Assembly: GCF_040954835.1 (NCBI RefSeq)
Contig: NC_090703.1
Span: 11,279,001 to 11,343,000 of the forward strand
DNA from: Lepisosteus oculatus
Lineage: Eukaryota > Chordata > Actinopteri > Semionotiformes > Lepisosteidae
Reading direction: 5' to 3'
DNA: 64,000 nucleotides
A program made the position numbers and the translations under genes. Below, piece after piece: positions 1 through 13,085 of the stretch. Position 1 is the stretch's first letter, and every line of letters starts with the position of its first letter. A model generated the notes under the pieces. It was not told the origin of the DNA. It made no database searches and was given only the letters and a program-made list of their open reading frames with translations.

Positions 1-1467
1 ACAAGTGGACAGAAAAATGACTACACAGATGCTATGAAATTTCCTTTTAATTTCAGTCATATTGCAAATGTAATGGATTAAAACTGCTACATTAGCATTA
101 CAAAAGTTAAAAAAGCATTATGGGCCTGAGAAAAATACTTCTACACTGCTCCTGTGACAGTCTCTAGACTTGAACTGTACAATACCTAAAAACAAATGTG
201 CATTGAGTGCTCTTAAGGAATTTGAAATTCCGATTCCTAGAAATAATTTTAATTAGCACATCATGATGTGACATAAGACAAATGTGTAACAGAGCTGATG
301 TGTGCCATGTGGCTCAAGAAAGACTATTAAAAGTACTTCTGTAAACGGAATATGAGAAGCAAAAGATAAGAAAATGATAAATAGTTCTACTGGATCAATA
401 TTCTACTGAAAATATCTACTGCTTGTGGGGTACAACACACAAACTGCACTAATTAGTTTTACCTTTCCACAAGGTTTGTGTAGCAAAGAAGAAAATTTGC
501 TACAACAAAAGAGGCATTTATCATTCCCTTTTTGATTCAATTTTGAATCAATTATAGTGCAATCTTCTGACTTGACTGAAATAGGAAATATACAGAATTA
601 ATTTAGCACTAGTATTACAGACAGTACTCATACTCAGACAAAGAGAAGAGGATCTGAATACTGCCACAACTTTAATGTTGTAGAGGAGTCCTTCCTGGCA
701 ATACTCGACATATTTACAAGATACAGACAACCTGCAATTCAAAATAAATTCTGATTTTCATTGTCACTGTGCCATTTAGTTTCTAGTATATGATCTCCAG
801 GTTTTTATAAATACTAATGTCATGTTTCAAAAATTACATCCTGTTTTCTGTTTCTTTGCACCACAACCACACAATAAGTATAATGAGCTGAATATAATGA
901 ACATTACACTATTATCCCTTAATAGCAAAGGTACACATTTTGGATTTCTGAACCATAAAGCTTTTCTTACATCAGAAGTAGAGAGATCTTAAGAATTAAG
1001 CCAGAGCAAACATTAGGAAGCTCTGAACAAGGAGCTGACCAGCATTTCTGATGTGAAGAGAAACAGGCAGCACATCGTTATTTAATCCACCAAACAAATA
1101 GTGACTTTAACATACTTTCTTTGCACCCATAAATATATTAACTTTGATTCTTTTTCAGACACCAATATGTCAAACCCACCATTTATTTTATGCAAATTTG
1201 CAATTTCTACATCACAGCGGACTGAGAGAAATATTAGTCAACGTTGGGAAATAATACTGAGATTTGTCACACTACGATAACGCATTACCATTGTCTTAGT
1301 AAAGGTGTGACAGCTTGTTAAACATCTGTTATTTCACATGCTACCTATTTCTACAGTTACAGAAAAGAAAATATTATTATATCGAGAATCTTATGCATTA
1401 GAAACCTAAGGAGTATCCTGTGTTTCCTGTATCTAAAATCTATATCTAAAAGCTCTGCATGTAAATC

Positions 1468-1818
1468 CATCCATCCATTTTTCCACTTCTTCCAAATCCC
1501 AGTTGGGACAGTGTCACGAGGGAGCTGGAGCCAATCCCGGCAAGCAACGGAATCAAGGCAGGATGCACCCTGGACAGGACCGTCACAGGCCACACCAACA
1601 CACATGTGCTCACACCAGGGCCAGTCTTCCTGGAAGCTGTTTAACCCATCAGTATGCCTTTTGAGCGTAAGAGGAAACTGGAGCACCCAGGGGAAATCCA
1701 ATGGGGACAAGGGGTATAGCATACAGACGCATGGAGATAGCACCCCACGTCCGGACACGAACCCAGGGCCTCAGTGGTGTTAGACAGCAATGCTAGCCAC
1801 TGAGCCACCATGCAGCCC
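1468..1818 (-). repeat. tRNA-derived SINE copy (fish type)
   Basis: Read on the minus strand, it starts with a tRNA-like head (GTGGCTCAGTGGCTAGC-like A box, then a GGGTTCG-type B box near 1,750-1,767). It continues through a body with the characteristic 'gctgggataggctcc-like' core near its 3' end and ends in ccatccatcca. The same family appears in plus orientation at 2,793-3,104. It is diverged and carries small chance ORFs only. Confidence 0.75.
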
Positions 1819-2792
1819 TCTATGTACAGTATGTGAAAAGTTTTGGAATATTTCTGACTTTTTTTCTTCCAGAACAAACCACAAATCAAACTAAATTGAG
1901 TTTTCCAAAATCACAAATCACTAAAAAGCAGACATAACAAGAAGATAATATTCATAGACACCTGAAAAAAAATAATAAAGGAAGTGAAAACAAACATTTC
2001 CTTCACATATACAGGATTATCTTATTCGGACAATACTACAAGCTGTATATCATTCAGTAATAGTTTCTAACAGTATTATCTCATAACTCCATTCAAAATG
2101 AAAATATCAGTTCCATCTACCTTCTATGGCAAGAGGCAGCCCCACAAATCTGTGTTTAAGTCATATTTAAGTGGTTACAAATTTGGACTGCTTTTTCTTA
2201 GCAGAGTGGGTAGGACATCTGTCTGAGGTCTACATTTCTCCTGAAGTTATTGGTATAATTAACTCTTCATCTAATCACAAAGCTACAGGAGGGGTGTTTT
2301 ATTACTTTTCATTCCGTCGTTTTGCACATAGGAATTCAGTCTACAAACATCTGGACTGTAATGTTCACAGTGTTTATAGTTCACATATTTTAACATCCCA
2401 ATATACATATATTCACCTTGGCTTGCAATAAAACTGATGAAATAGGCCTAACTGTTCCATTTAAATTACACTATACTCATTTCTATTCTGAGCTTAAGAC
2501 TTAGAATTCAGTTCCACTGATTAAGACTAAAAACTGCAGGAATGAAAAATTCGACCATTTGTCCTTATTAAAAAATACATGGTCCTATGTTTGAGCTTCC
2601 AGTCTCCAATATTTAAAAACAAACGAAAGCAACAAGACTGTCATATCCTTAGCTGAAGCTTGTATAAAGAGAATGCTATACAGTACTTACCAGAAGGGGC
2701 CAAAATATTTAACAATTATCCAGCAATCTTTCACACTGTTGCCCTAATACTACAGTACAAACCAAATCCCAGGATAAACATCTTAAAACCAA

Positions 2793-3104
2793 CTGAGGCA
2801 CAGTGGTTAGCATTACTATTTCACAGCTCTGGGGCCCTGGGTTCAATTCTGGACCTGGGGTGCTATCTGCTTGGAGTTAGTAAGTTCTCCCCGTTTCTAC
2901 GGGTGCTCCGGTTTCATCCCACAGTCCACAAACAAACTGGTAGGTTAACTGGGTCCTGTCAAATATTGGCCCTGGTTTGAGCATGTGTGTCTGTGTGTGC
3001 TCCGTGATGGACTTCCTGTGCAGGGAGTATAGTGCCTTACACCAGTTGCTTGCTGGGATAGGCTCTGGCTTCCCCATGAACCTGAAGTGGAAGAAGCAGT
3101 CATT
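2793..3104 (+). repeat. tRNA-derived SINE copy, same family as 1,468-1,818
   Basis: The head reads 'cacagtggttagcattac' (A-box region) and 'gggttcaattc' (B box, about 2,839-2,849). It is followed by the shared body 'gtgctccggtttcatccc', a TG-rich stretch and 'gcttgctgggataggctc'. It is the inverted counterpart of the copy 1.3 kb to the left, so the two could form a long imperfect hairpin in the wdr20 pre-mRNA. Confidence 0.75.
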
Positions 3105-4505
3105 TGATCTTAAAACCAAGTTCTAATTGCCTTGGCAATTCCAATCCAAGGTACTAGTCTACAGCACATCTTTATAAAACTGGAACTGTCCATCACTTTA
3201 ATACAGTTCCGAATTAGAACCTCCAGTTGTATAGGACTTGGGCCATGGTCTTGTCCTGCAAAGGGACAATGAGGACACAGACATTTTTGGACACACTATA
3301 AGCTCCACCGTGCTACAGAGGAGGGTGTAGCCAATTGAAAGAGTGATACCTCTCTCTCTCTGACATAACCCAAGCGGCCAGCAAGTTATCTCCCTATTAC
3401 TCCACCAACTGTGCTAAACTAGTAATGAAGGCTTATATTAGATATGGCCCAGGCTCTTTCTGGTGACTTACAGACCACAGGTCTCGCAGTGGGCTCTGAA
3501 TGAGCCCCTTGGGAAACCCAGGCTTAAAGGTTATGTGTTCAGCTTGGCTGCAGGACTTAAAATCTATCAGGAAGAGGAGAGCTGTGAAAAACTCCCTAAA
3601 CAGAATGTTCATGACAAGTATCTATTGATAAAAATCTATTTCTAGATAGGAGAGTTATTTTTTTCAGCAAAGGGTGCAATCAAGACGGAAATTACAGAAA
3701 GAGCAAAATATGGGACAAGAAAAATGACTCATAGGTAAACAGGAATAAAACAAACAGGCTGCAAAGATGAATGGGGAAATGCAGTTATATCTATAATCAA
3801 AGCATTACTATTCCTGCAGCTCATGTATTACTCATTTTATTTCTGCTGGAAAATGTCAAAGTTACAATATGAATTTTATCTTACAGTTTTCAGACAAGGG
3901 TTAGGATTTAACCTTCAAAAACCAAAGCCTATGCAGCAAGAGAAGAAATGAATGGACACTTCACTAGAAAAACTGAAAGCGAGATGTTATCTCTAGTGCA
4001 AGAGTGCTGCTTATAGTTTCTCATCACATAAAACAATTGAGAACAATAACAAGGATTCAATAAAAGAAAGCAGATTTTTGACTATAAAATCTTTAGATTG
4101 CCATTTAAGAGGCACATTCCACATTCCCTTTGTACAGTTTTATGTGGTAGGTCATATGATAGTTAAAATGCTATTAAAATCAAAGATTAATGTAATCCTG
4201 AAACATAATAATGTCATGCATATATAGTGCATGCTGATTTTTATTTGCACAGATATTTACCAGACCTATTACTGAAGTGCAGCACTCATTTAATCTTTAG
4301 TTACCACACACTCAAAAGAGCATGACACCTCCTATGACAGAGTCCCTAGTCACCGTTCTTTGGCATTGGTTTGGAAATTATGATCCTGCATGGAAGAGTA
4401 CCACCAATTTAACTGATTAAGCCACTTAAATCTGCTTCTTTAAATGTCCTTTAAATGTCTCCCCATCCAGTAATGACTAAGCTGAGCTTCTGAAATATGA
4501 CAATA

Positions 4506-4527
4506 TCATATGACAATTGTCATATGA
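4506..4527. repeat. Perfect 22-bp palindrome
   Basis: The sequence from 4,506 to 4,527 is its own reverse complement, centred on AATT, and is followed by a partial tandem echo (tatgacaattg). It lies in wdr20 intron 1 just left of the 5S-derived SINE. It may be a small hairpin or a chance AT-rich symmetry. Confidence 0.6.
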
Positions 4528-4604
4528 CAATATGACAATTGATACTGCTGCTTCATCATTCACCTTAAAACACAAACATTGGCAAAACTCTCTCTCTCTT
4601 TCCT

Positions 4605-5105
4605 AGTGTTAATCCCGCATCAGCAGGGTCCGCTTGTCGGCACACCAGTCTCCATTTGGTGGTTTGAACCAAATCTTTGAGCTGACGTTGCCATTAACTG
4701 CGACCGAGAAATACTCCAACCGGCGCGTCGCTGCGCCTGCCATCGGAGTGGGGGAGTGCCAATTCATAGAGGGGGATTATTAGGAGGCATGGGAAATTTG
4801 GCCAGGATGCCGGGGTTACACCCCTACTCTTTTCGAGAAACACCCTGGGATTTTTAATGACCTCGGTTTTACGTCTCATCTGAAGGACAGCACTTATTTT
4901 ACAGTAAAGTGTCCCCGTCACTATACTGGGGCATTAGGACCCACACAGACCGCAGGGTGGGCGCCCCCTGCTGGCCCCCCTAACACCTCTTCCAGCAGCA
5001 ACCTTAGTTTTTCCCAGGAGGTCTCCCATCCAGGTACTGACCAGGCTCACACCTGCTTGAGCTTCACTGGGTTGCCAGTTTTGAGTTGCAGGGTGTTATG
5101 GGTGC
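4605..5105 (-). repeat. 5S rRNA-derived SINE (SINE3-like), antisense
   Basis: The right end, read on the minus strand, resembles the 5S rRNA internal promoter: 'gcctggtcagtacctgg' followed by 'atgggagacc' (about 5,020-5,045). The body (4,770-4,990) contains 'aggacgc/tgccggggttacacc'-type sequence that recurs at 24,860-24,960. The part left of about 4,765 is not shared with the other copies and may be a different repeat or an insertion. No coding capacity. Confidence 0.7.
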
Positions 5106-7861
5106 TGGCCACAAACATTGGTAAATAATTTAAGGTATTCTTACTCCATGGAATATTCTTATTAAGACTGGGAGTACCTCATTATTTTCAGTGTACCTGA
5201 TGAGGAGCTACAATTACAGATTCAATAGCTACTTAAATACAGGAATAATGTGACTGCAAGTAGGAAGCACAGTTCCTTAAAGAACTATCCTAACGTTGGA
5301 TATCTTAATGAAGAAAAAAACTTTAAAATCTGTACTGTAGTAAATATTGAAAGTTGATCTATTTGACCACATGAACATGAACAATCAAACAGGGGTTGTT
5401 CAAAAAACAGCGTATTCTCTAAGAAATAATTTCATACTTCCATCAAAAATCTGAAAAAGTGAAAAATTAAATAACTATAATGAACAAACTTGAGAAATAT
5501 GAATCATATGGCATGCTATTATAAAGTTACATGCAATATCGCTGTTACTAACATGATCAACCAGCATTAAAATCTGGTATCATCAAAAAATGATTTTTAA
5601 GACTGGACCACCTTTAATTTAGAAAAGGTAGCTATGGCAGCATGCAAGCTGTGAAAAGAAATAACAATTCTGTAAATCTTTTTGTTAGTAACTTTAGTGA
5701 GGGAGGGTAATTGTCTTTCAATTACTTGGAGGCACTAAATTTCAACCATTTTAGTCACCCACGAAGATGTAAATTTCCTTTTTTGAAAAATGCATCATAC
5801 ATTTTGTCACTCATGAAAAGTAAAATGCTATCCATTTAAAGGTGGAAATGTCTCAAATGATAACCTATTTGGCACAATCTTTGAGTGCCATTTAACATTT
5901 CAACTTTTTAACTAGTGTGCTTTTTTTAATTACATTTCTGAGAATGACTTGACACAAAGAGACAAGGAAATCATTTTGTAGAGGGGAATCTTAGAAATGT
6001 GACTGTCATCATCTCCTATTGATAAAATCAAGCTTTTCAGAAAACCCTAATCCAAGGTAATAAGAGGTTCATAAATAAGAAAGCAACATTTTGTTATTTT
6101 GGTTACAGCAGAAACAACCTTAGTAACTTTCTTAAAGGCCGGTGATATACAATCCATAGATGTCGCTTTGTACCTTTACACTAAAGAAAGGTAGTTCTGG
6201 ATCGGTTTGTGTCTCTGTCCTTAAAATAAAGCTGCTGCAAAAGGGCTCAATCTTCCTCTTCAAAACGTTTCTCCATCCGCACTGTTTTATTACAACACAG
6301 ACAGAAAACAAAACCATTACAGTAACTTAGCCTCTGTGTAACTGGAGCAATAATATGTGTTTCAATTTAATTTACTACCACAATGCACATCTCATGTGAA
6401 GTTATCTAATGGCTCCACTCATTAGCCATCAAATCCAATCACAACTCCAACAGTTAAGAGCAAATGAGCTCTGCAGGCCCCATTCAGACAAAAGCCTGGA
6501 TGCAAACATAATGAACATGGATCAACCCTTTCTGGTGTTAAATGTTTTTACAAACTATTGATTTGTGATAAAGGAACACTGGATATTGAAGCAGAGCACT
6601 ACACCACATCAACACTGGAGTTCAAAAGGGATCCTGAAAACCTTAAACCAGTGGTACAAAAATGTAGGCAACAAAAATGGTAGAAAACTGTTGCTTGCAA
6701 CATCAGAGTAAATTGAAAGTTACATTTTTTACCAGTAACACCATGAAAGAAACTCATATTCAAACATAAAATCACATTTTGAGAACTATTTCATAAGAAA
6801 CAGCAGCTACAACAGAGGAATATTCTACTTTTCTGCCATTTTCTGCTTATATTTTTATGTTAGCAATAGACAGGTGAGTTAAGGAGGCACATAAATATAT
6901 AAGGTATTTGAAATCAGAAATCTTATTTTAATAATAATTGTGCCATTAATGGCACAAAAGTAAATGGACTAATTCCTTAACAAATTTGAATATTTTTAAT
7001 TGTTAAAAACTATTCTCTCTTTCCCAAGTCTGCATGGCTGCAGTTTTCATGGTATACAGTTTTAACCATGTATTCACCAGAACTGATAAGAGTCATTTGA
7101 CTTACATGAGCCTGGGTTGATTCGTAAACCTTAAACCTTAACTTTGAAATACTTTTAGTCTCTGCTCTGTTAGATCATGTTGCCAGGCATTTGTTAGGGA
7201 ATTGACAGTATTCTGCTAGAGGTGATACATGGGGTAAATTCTGCAGGATGTGGACATTAGGGATAAATGTGGCCAGTAGACTACCTCATACAACAGGAGC
7301 TTTACAGACACTTTCAAGAAACAAGAGCACTGAATGTAGCCCATAATCTTTGAGAATTGGCTGGCAAATCAAATCACAGTGATAATATAACAAAGGAGAT
7401 ATTCCTTAAATATTCATCAGGTTCATGAAATAATGTAAGGAACAGGTTCCTTTAAGTCTGAAGTCTCTTCTACAAGTGAGAATGTTTCTGAAACCTACTG
7501 TACGTCCAATGGTATCATTAATTAACATTAAGACATTAAAGAGGAATCAAGGGATATTTCAATTTAAAAAAAACTTCAAGTGTGGTCCACCACTTCAGTT
7601 AATGACAAAGGAAGAAAATGAAAATTTTAAAAGAGACAAACAGCTGAACACACACAGCCAATCAATTTAGAGTAATTAAGATCAAACTAAGGTAAGCAAA
7701 TTCGGAGCCGAATGACCAAAATGTGGGAATTTTTAGTTCCAACTGATGACTGCATTACATTACAAAACGTTTAACATTAAGTAAATTCAGATTAGTTGTC
7801 CACTCTTAATCCCCAAATAGATTAAGGTTAATATTAAGGGTCAAATGAGAGAAGGCTATTC

Positions 7862-7995
7862 TACGCATCTAGCTCGTTTAGTTGGCAGTAACTAAATGAT
7901 CCAAGGATCTCAATCTCAAACTCTACTGTTTATTGAAAGAAGCCAAAGTATCAGCTTCAATAACATGGTTGGGTAGCTTGTTCCTGACTCCCTTT
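7862..7995. repeat. Dispersed fish repeat fragment
   Basis: This contains the phrases 'agctcgtttagttggcagta', 'gatccaaggatctc', 'tatcagcttcaataacatgg' and 'gggtagcttgttcc'. I recognise these as an abundant dispersed repeat of non-teleost and some teleost fish genomes. A related short piece lies in a dync1h1 intron near 54,672-54,800. The family name is not known to me. Confidence 0.45.
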
Positions 7996-10900
7996 GATTC
8001 TAAATGAGCCAAAACAGCATCCAGACTGTAGAAACACACAGTTTCAATGGCTATAAAAATACAAACAGTTATGACTCTCTCTAAAACCATCTTTGCTGAG
8101 TAATTCATGATGGAGCCAGATAAACAAATAATTTAGTAAGTAATTATATACATATAAACATTCAAGACAGAATTAAACGTTATACGAGAGAGCCCTTTTC
8201 AAACTGGACTTGACACAGCATGGAAAAGAACACAGAGAAATCTTTAGAAGGATTTTTTTTTTAAATGCCGAAATAAAAAAATAAAAAAACAAAGAACCAA
8301 AAAAAGCTCACAACAGAGTTCACAAACCACAATCCCTCTTTTTATCTACAGAGCCTGAGACCTGCAGAGTAAAGAGCTTTAGTCTAATAAAGCTGTTTTA
8401 CAAGTACGTTAATGTTTTTCGTAGAAATAGTCAACTTGTCCACAGCAGTCAGCAGAGAACGAGGCAATATAGTTCACTATGGCCGATGACACTGTACCAT
8501 TCAACCTACAACCCACTTATTACACGTATATATGAGGTTGAAAATTAAAAAGAACATTAGATGAGGGCTGTCAGAAATATTTTAGACTGCAAAGAACAAT
8601 CACACTTTTAGTAGCCACTGACTTAAACAGATTCATGGTAAAAGTATGAAATAATTATCAATTTTTCACACTTCATGAAGTTTGGATTATTAAAACTGTT
8701 TTTTAACTAGGGTTTGACAATTGGGGTTTAAGTGATCCAGAGCCATCTTCTAATCAAATTCAGATAAGGTTCATTACGGAAAAGGGCACAACATGCACTC
8801 TTATTTCACTTCAATGCATATTTATTCACGTAGTTGACAGAATTAATGTCTTAAGCTACATCTTAAATTAAAATCTAGAATATATTTTTCTCTAAAATTG
8901 AACAAGAGATATCCCTGCAACTCTTTCAACAAAAACTAAAGCACGAAAATGAATCACAGATCCATGGATCAAAAGGCAACTTGAAATATGGCTTTGAGAG
9001 AAATTTAAAGCTGAAAAGTTACAATCCTAGTTAGTTCTGTAAAGGACATACTGCACTACTATTACTAACCACATGTTTCGCCCAGATTTAAGTGAGTGCC
9101 TGGCCAGCATGTATCCTCTGTCTCTTTGCTAAATGTGCACTCCATGTGCAGGCAGAGGACTTTCACCCACCTGGTCATCTGCACTATCAGTCACACTGGT
9201 AAACTGAAGAGTTCATATAGCTCTAAATCCTTCCTCATTCTTATAGTTTTAATAAGACCATCCAAGAGGAAAAACAGCATTTTCACTTAGATAAAAAAGG
9301 TTCCACTGAGATCTGCAAATGTGCTTTCTTGCAAGAGAATTAAGTCCATCTGTCTAACGAGAAGAGTTGGTACTTTAAACAGTAACTGCATGAGCAACAT
9401 ATGCAGTTAAATACATGCAAATTAATATGTACATTTTAAGCATAGACTTCTTTGTACAGTTTTTTTATTAATTCTTAACTGTAAAATATATTAGCATTAT
9501 TAAGCGGACATAGCGTCAAGACAAATCGTAATAGATTTCAGTTTTGCTACTGAGGGAGGCACTAGTAAAGTCACTTCTCTAGACATGCGTCAGATTACTT
9601 GCAAAGAAACTTGCACATAAAGTTTTGTCTGCATGCAAAGAGACCAGCATAGACTTCACTTCCCAAGACTACAAAGCATTTGACAAGTTTTTCCATGAAG
9701 AACCCCCAACACCCAGTGGCAAAATCTCCACACTCTGAGAATGTGTTTGAGTCCTAAGTGTCCTACAATAAGGGAGTCATAGGCATTGTGATGGATGACA
9801 AACACTACAATGCAAAACATCGTCTAGCTATACATGTACATATGAATGAAATATGTACTATGTACTGACTAAAGATAAGAGAAAACCCTGATGTATTCAC
9901 CCAGATAGACATTCGGACTCTTGACAATTAGGAACTCAAGGGTAAATCAAGCATCTACAGTTGTCTATACTGTGCCACCAAGAAGTGATTCCAGGTACAT
10001 AGAAAATACATCATAAACCCATGAGCAAAGAAGGAACAAGCAGATAGAACACCATCAGCTTTAGAACAGTATTTTCAGAGCCCAGACTTTACAATTGTGA
10101 TGAAAAACGGGATGATATAGGAAATTTGGATAAGGCACGTAATGGGATAGTGTCAGCTCTGGAATGTATTACTGAAAGCCTTGAGGCACATTACTCAAGA
10201 ACACAGCATTCAAATCAACTTCAGGACAGAGCAGGATATAGTACACAGCCTGGCACAGGTTTCCAATTAAATACTAAGCTGTTCAGTGAAATGTAATGCC
10301 GTAGTATTCCCATTTTAATCAAACCAGACATTTTCAGGAAGCACTTTAATTTGAACCTTTTCTCAACATGTGAGAACTACCGCAGTGTTCTCAACAAATC
10401 TCAATCAACAGATATGACAGACTGTCTTTAAATATCTGGGGTTATTACCTGAAGTATTTTTTTTTTAAAATTACAATACCCTTTCAGCAGTACTCTTCCA
10501 ACCCTCCTCTACATAAATGTATTACGCTCAACTCTCAAAAGTGAAACATTCCCGCATACTCCAATGACACTGCAAACTTGCTGAGCAATGCCAGCTTTAT
10601 TGGGTATACGGGCACGGTGAACGTCCAGCATGACTTTCCAACATAAGGCGTGGCTTTAATCCTTCGACATTCAAATTACCTGTGTTCCCAGAGTTACCAT
10701 AACCCCCAAGTACATTCACGGTGTGGGAAAACAGTGTGATTTTCTATCAAATCTGTAGCCTTCTACAGAGATCAGAGCAGACATTTTCAATACCGACCTC
10801 AACGAAGGGTTTCCAAACTGCTGAAGAAACGAAAGGTTGTCTGATAGGGCACTTAAGCCACATAATAATCATCAAGCAGTACTCTTGACACCCGAAATTA

Positions 10901-11626
10901 CATACTGCGTCGAACAGCGACTCCGCTCATCCAGGCTGAAAGTGTTTAACAGTTTACAATACGCCCACCTTACGCATGATTTCACACATTGAATTCAGAT
11001 CATTAACGTCTCCTCTTACGCCTCTGTCCTAGTCACAACCAGAGAGACCTGCGTGTCGGTCACGGCAAATTCATGCAATACACAAAACAGCTCGCACGCT
11101 AGGCGTACTAAGTTACCATATAGTTCTGCTTCGCGTACCGCCTCCGCAAGACAGGGTCGCCTTGGAAAGTGAGATCAACTACGGATAAAACACCAACCCC
11201 GAGAAAATGAGAAACAAGTAACCAAATGGAGACACATCCATTGCTTTGCGTGGCACCTCACACACAAGCTAACTGAGCAGATCTGTCACACGACCCGACT
11301 GTCGCCGCACGTCACGTCCCGAACGATTGAAGCACAGACACCGTGAAGTTCACGCACGCAAGTTTAGACACATTTGTGCACCACTTCGTCTATATATGAC
11401 CATGACGGACGCTAGATGCACATTCCAAAGCAGGTGAAACAGGGCCTTTTTCAGCTGTCAGCTCAGTGCATACCACAACTGTTTAACAAGAAAGGCGAAA
11501 AGCAAACTGGAGGTAGGTGTCACTTTGGTTGCGTCAGCCGCATTATACCCCATTACTTCTCTACTTTAAAAGCAAACATTAATGCTATAAGAGCCGTTGG
11601 CTTGGAGAACGTAACGTCCTGTTTAC

Positions 11627-11875
11627 CTTTCTGACGCCTTTGTAGATATAAAAGTATAGCTCCCGGCCCACATTGAAACAGATTCTGTCGCCGTTACCAG
11701 ACTGGTCGTTGACGTTGACGAAGGAGACTTTGACGGGGTTAGAGCCCTGGGAATTGAAAGGCACCCTGTTGGGGCGGCTATATTCGGAGTGAGTGAGGAG
11801 TTTGTAGACGCCTTCCCGGGTGGTGAACTGAGTTTTAATTTCGTTCATCTCCTTCCCTCCTCCCTCCGCCGCCAT
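11627..11875 (-). CDS. wdr20: WDR20, first coding exon (83 aa; rest of gene off the left edge)
   Basis: This exon encodes the N-terminus of WDR20, a WD40-repeat protein that binds and activates the USP12/USP46 deubiquitinases together with WDR48. The start is the ATG read from 11,875; the peptide begins MAAEGGGKEMNEIKTQF and runs through segments such as YKLLTHSEYSRPNRVPF and GRELYFYIYKGVRK, which match vertebrate WDR20 almost residue for residue as I remember it. It ends at a clean donor (AAAG|GTAAAC, exon end 11,627), phase 0. An in-frame ATG five codons upstream (11,890) exists, but the MAAEGG start is the conserved one. The WD repeats themselves lie in later exons that are not in this window. 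The gene is divergent from the hsp90aa1 pair, as in human. Confidence is high for identity. Confidence 0.95.
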
Positions 11876-12840
11876 CTTGAAAATTAGCATTCATCCTGCC
11901 CCAAGCCCGGATCTTACACACGGAGCATGCGTACTGCTGCTCGCGGAGCCGACTCGCATGGCGCTGGTTCGTCAGCTGATCCAGGAATTCACGTGCTTCT
12001 TCCTTAATTGCAAAATAGCATGTGGAGTGCGGGTCACAGGGCTCGTCAAGGTAAGAGCGGAGGTGGACTGCGCCCGGAGGCCATCGCTGGTCAGCGCTCA
12101 CACCGCAGTGCTGTCAAGGGCATCACCCACAAAGGGTCAATTAAAAGAGAAACTTGCATGAGAGTTTCAAAATATTCACAGTTTCTGATGACGACGTCTT
12201 TCACACGTTACAAGGCTGGAAACGTGCTATCTGCTAACACGTTATCGGGTAAAAATGCATTATGTATTGGTTATAAAACACTGTATTCACATGTGTACGC
12301 ATATAATATAGATCTATGTACGACTCACGGTATTTTTTATTTGTTATTATTTGCTTTTAACATTAACATATAGCTTATTGGTATAGTCTCCAGCATACCA
12401 GTCTTTCAAAATGAAACAACGCGATTGTCCATCCATAAAAAATGAAATAAAACTATAACAATAACAATAATATGTTATGGCACGTAGGGAGAGAACCGTG
12501 CCTTGCTCCACTACCAAAACAAGGGTCAAATTAATTAAATGTATTATGAGGGAAAACCTTCACTGAACATCCAGACAGTGCGCAGATCTTAAAGAAATGA
12601 TCCGATCTCGAGTGAGGATAGTCGATTTCGCATCCCAGTCTTTGATATGTTTCTCGTCAGGTTTATGTACAAGAGACAGGACTTGACACTGTTGAACTTC
12701 TTTATTCTTTAACACTACATGTACGGCGGCAACGTGAGGGAAGACATCGGGAGTGCAGGCCTGATTGCTTATATCCCGTTCAACGGCATCAACGCCCCTG
12801 GGCTCTCAAATAAAACAAATAAACCATTTTTGAAGGGGAA
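11876..12840. promoter_or_regulatory. wdr20 5' region and start of divergent intergenic DNA
   Basis: About 11,640-12,120 is locally CpG-rich and TATA-less, as expected for the promoter and 5' UTR of the widely expressed wdr20 gene read to the left. Short plus-strand ORFs here (11,877-12,373) lack any recognisable domain and cross the promoter, so I treat them as chance. From 12,130 to 12,840 the DNA is AT-rich and I see no gene. Confidence 0.5.
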
Positions 12841-13085
12841 CAGCGTAAAGAAGTGAACGAGCCGCTGGATTCATAACTGACAGGTTGCGGGTTCGAGTCA
12901 CCGCTGCAGACACTAATGTACCCGTCAGCCAGGTACCTTACCCATAGTTCCCATAGGGGGTAATGCCTGCGATGAACCTATGTCCCATCTTCGGCTGGGG
13001 GTTAGTCACATGGTCCTAGTCCGCTTAACACTAAGGTAACTAGGATGAGCTCGGGCCGGATGAATCACTATGCTCTGCTATGGAC
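12841..13085 (+). repeat. tRNA-derived SINE, second family
   Basis: This has an A-box-like start followed by 'ggttgcgggttcgagtc' (B box, about 12,883-12,900), then a conserved-looking body ending near 'gctctgctatgg'. The head differs from the SINE at 2,793. It sits between the divergent wdr20 and hsp90aa1 promoters. Confidence 0.6.

Larger units (their letters stand above)
1..11626 (-). other. wdr20: wdr20 intron 1 (non-coding, repeat-bearing)
   Basis: This 11.6 kb holds no exon that I can support; the next expected WDR20 residues are not found in any frame. It is AT-rich at the left and becomes CpG-richer from about 10,600 toward the promoter. Contents that I can name are two tRNA-derived SINE copies (1,468-1,818 and 2,793-3,104), a 5S-derived SINE (about 4,605-5,105), a 22-bp palindrome (4,506-4,527) and a dispersed-repeat fragment (7,862-7,995). 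The remaining stretches, including 5,110-7,860 and 8,000-10,600, show nothing but AT-rich unique-looking DNA with short chance ORFs. Confidence 0.7.

Noticed and set aside
1511-1889. Overlapping ORFs near 1.5-1.9 kb
   Set aside because: They lie inside a tRNA-derived SINE and have no protein similarity.
11877-12373. Plus-strand ORFs over the wdr20 promoter
   Set aside because: They have no recognisable product and no splice or poly(A) support; the CpG-rich sequence is better read as the wdr20 5' region.
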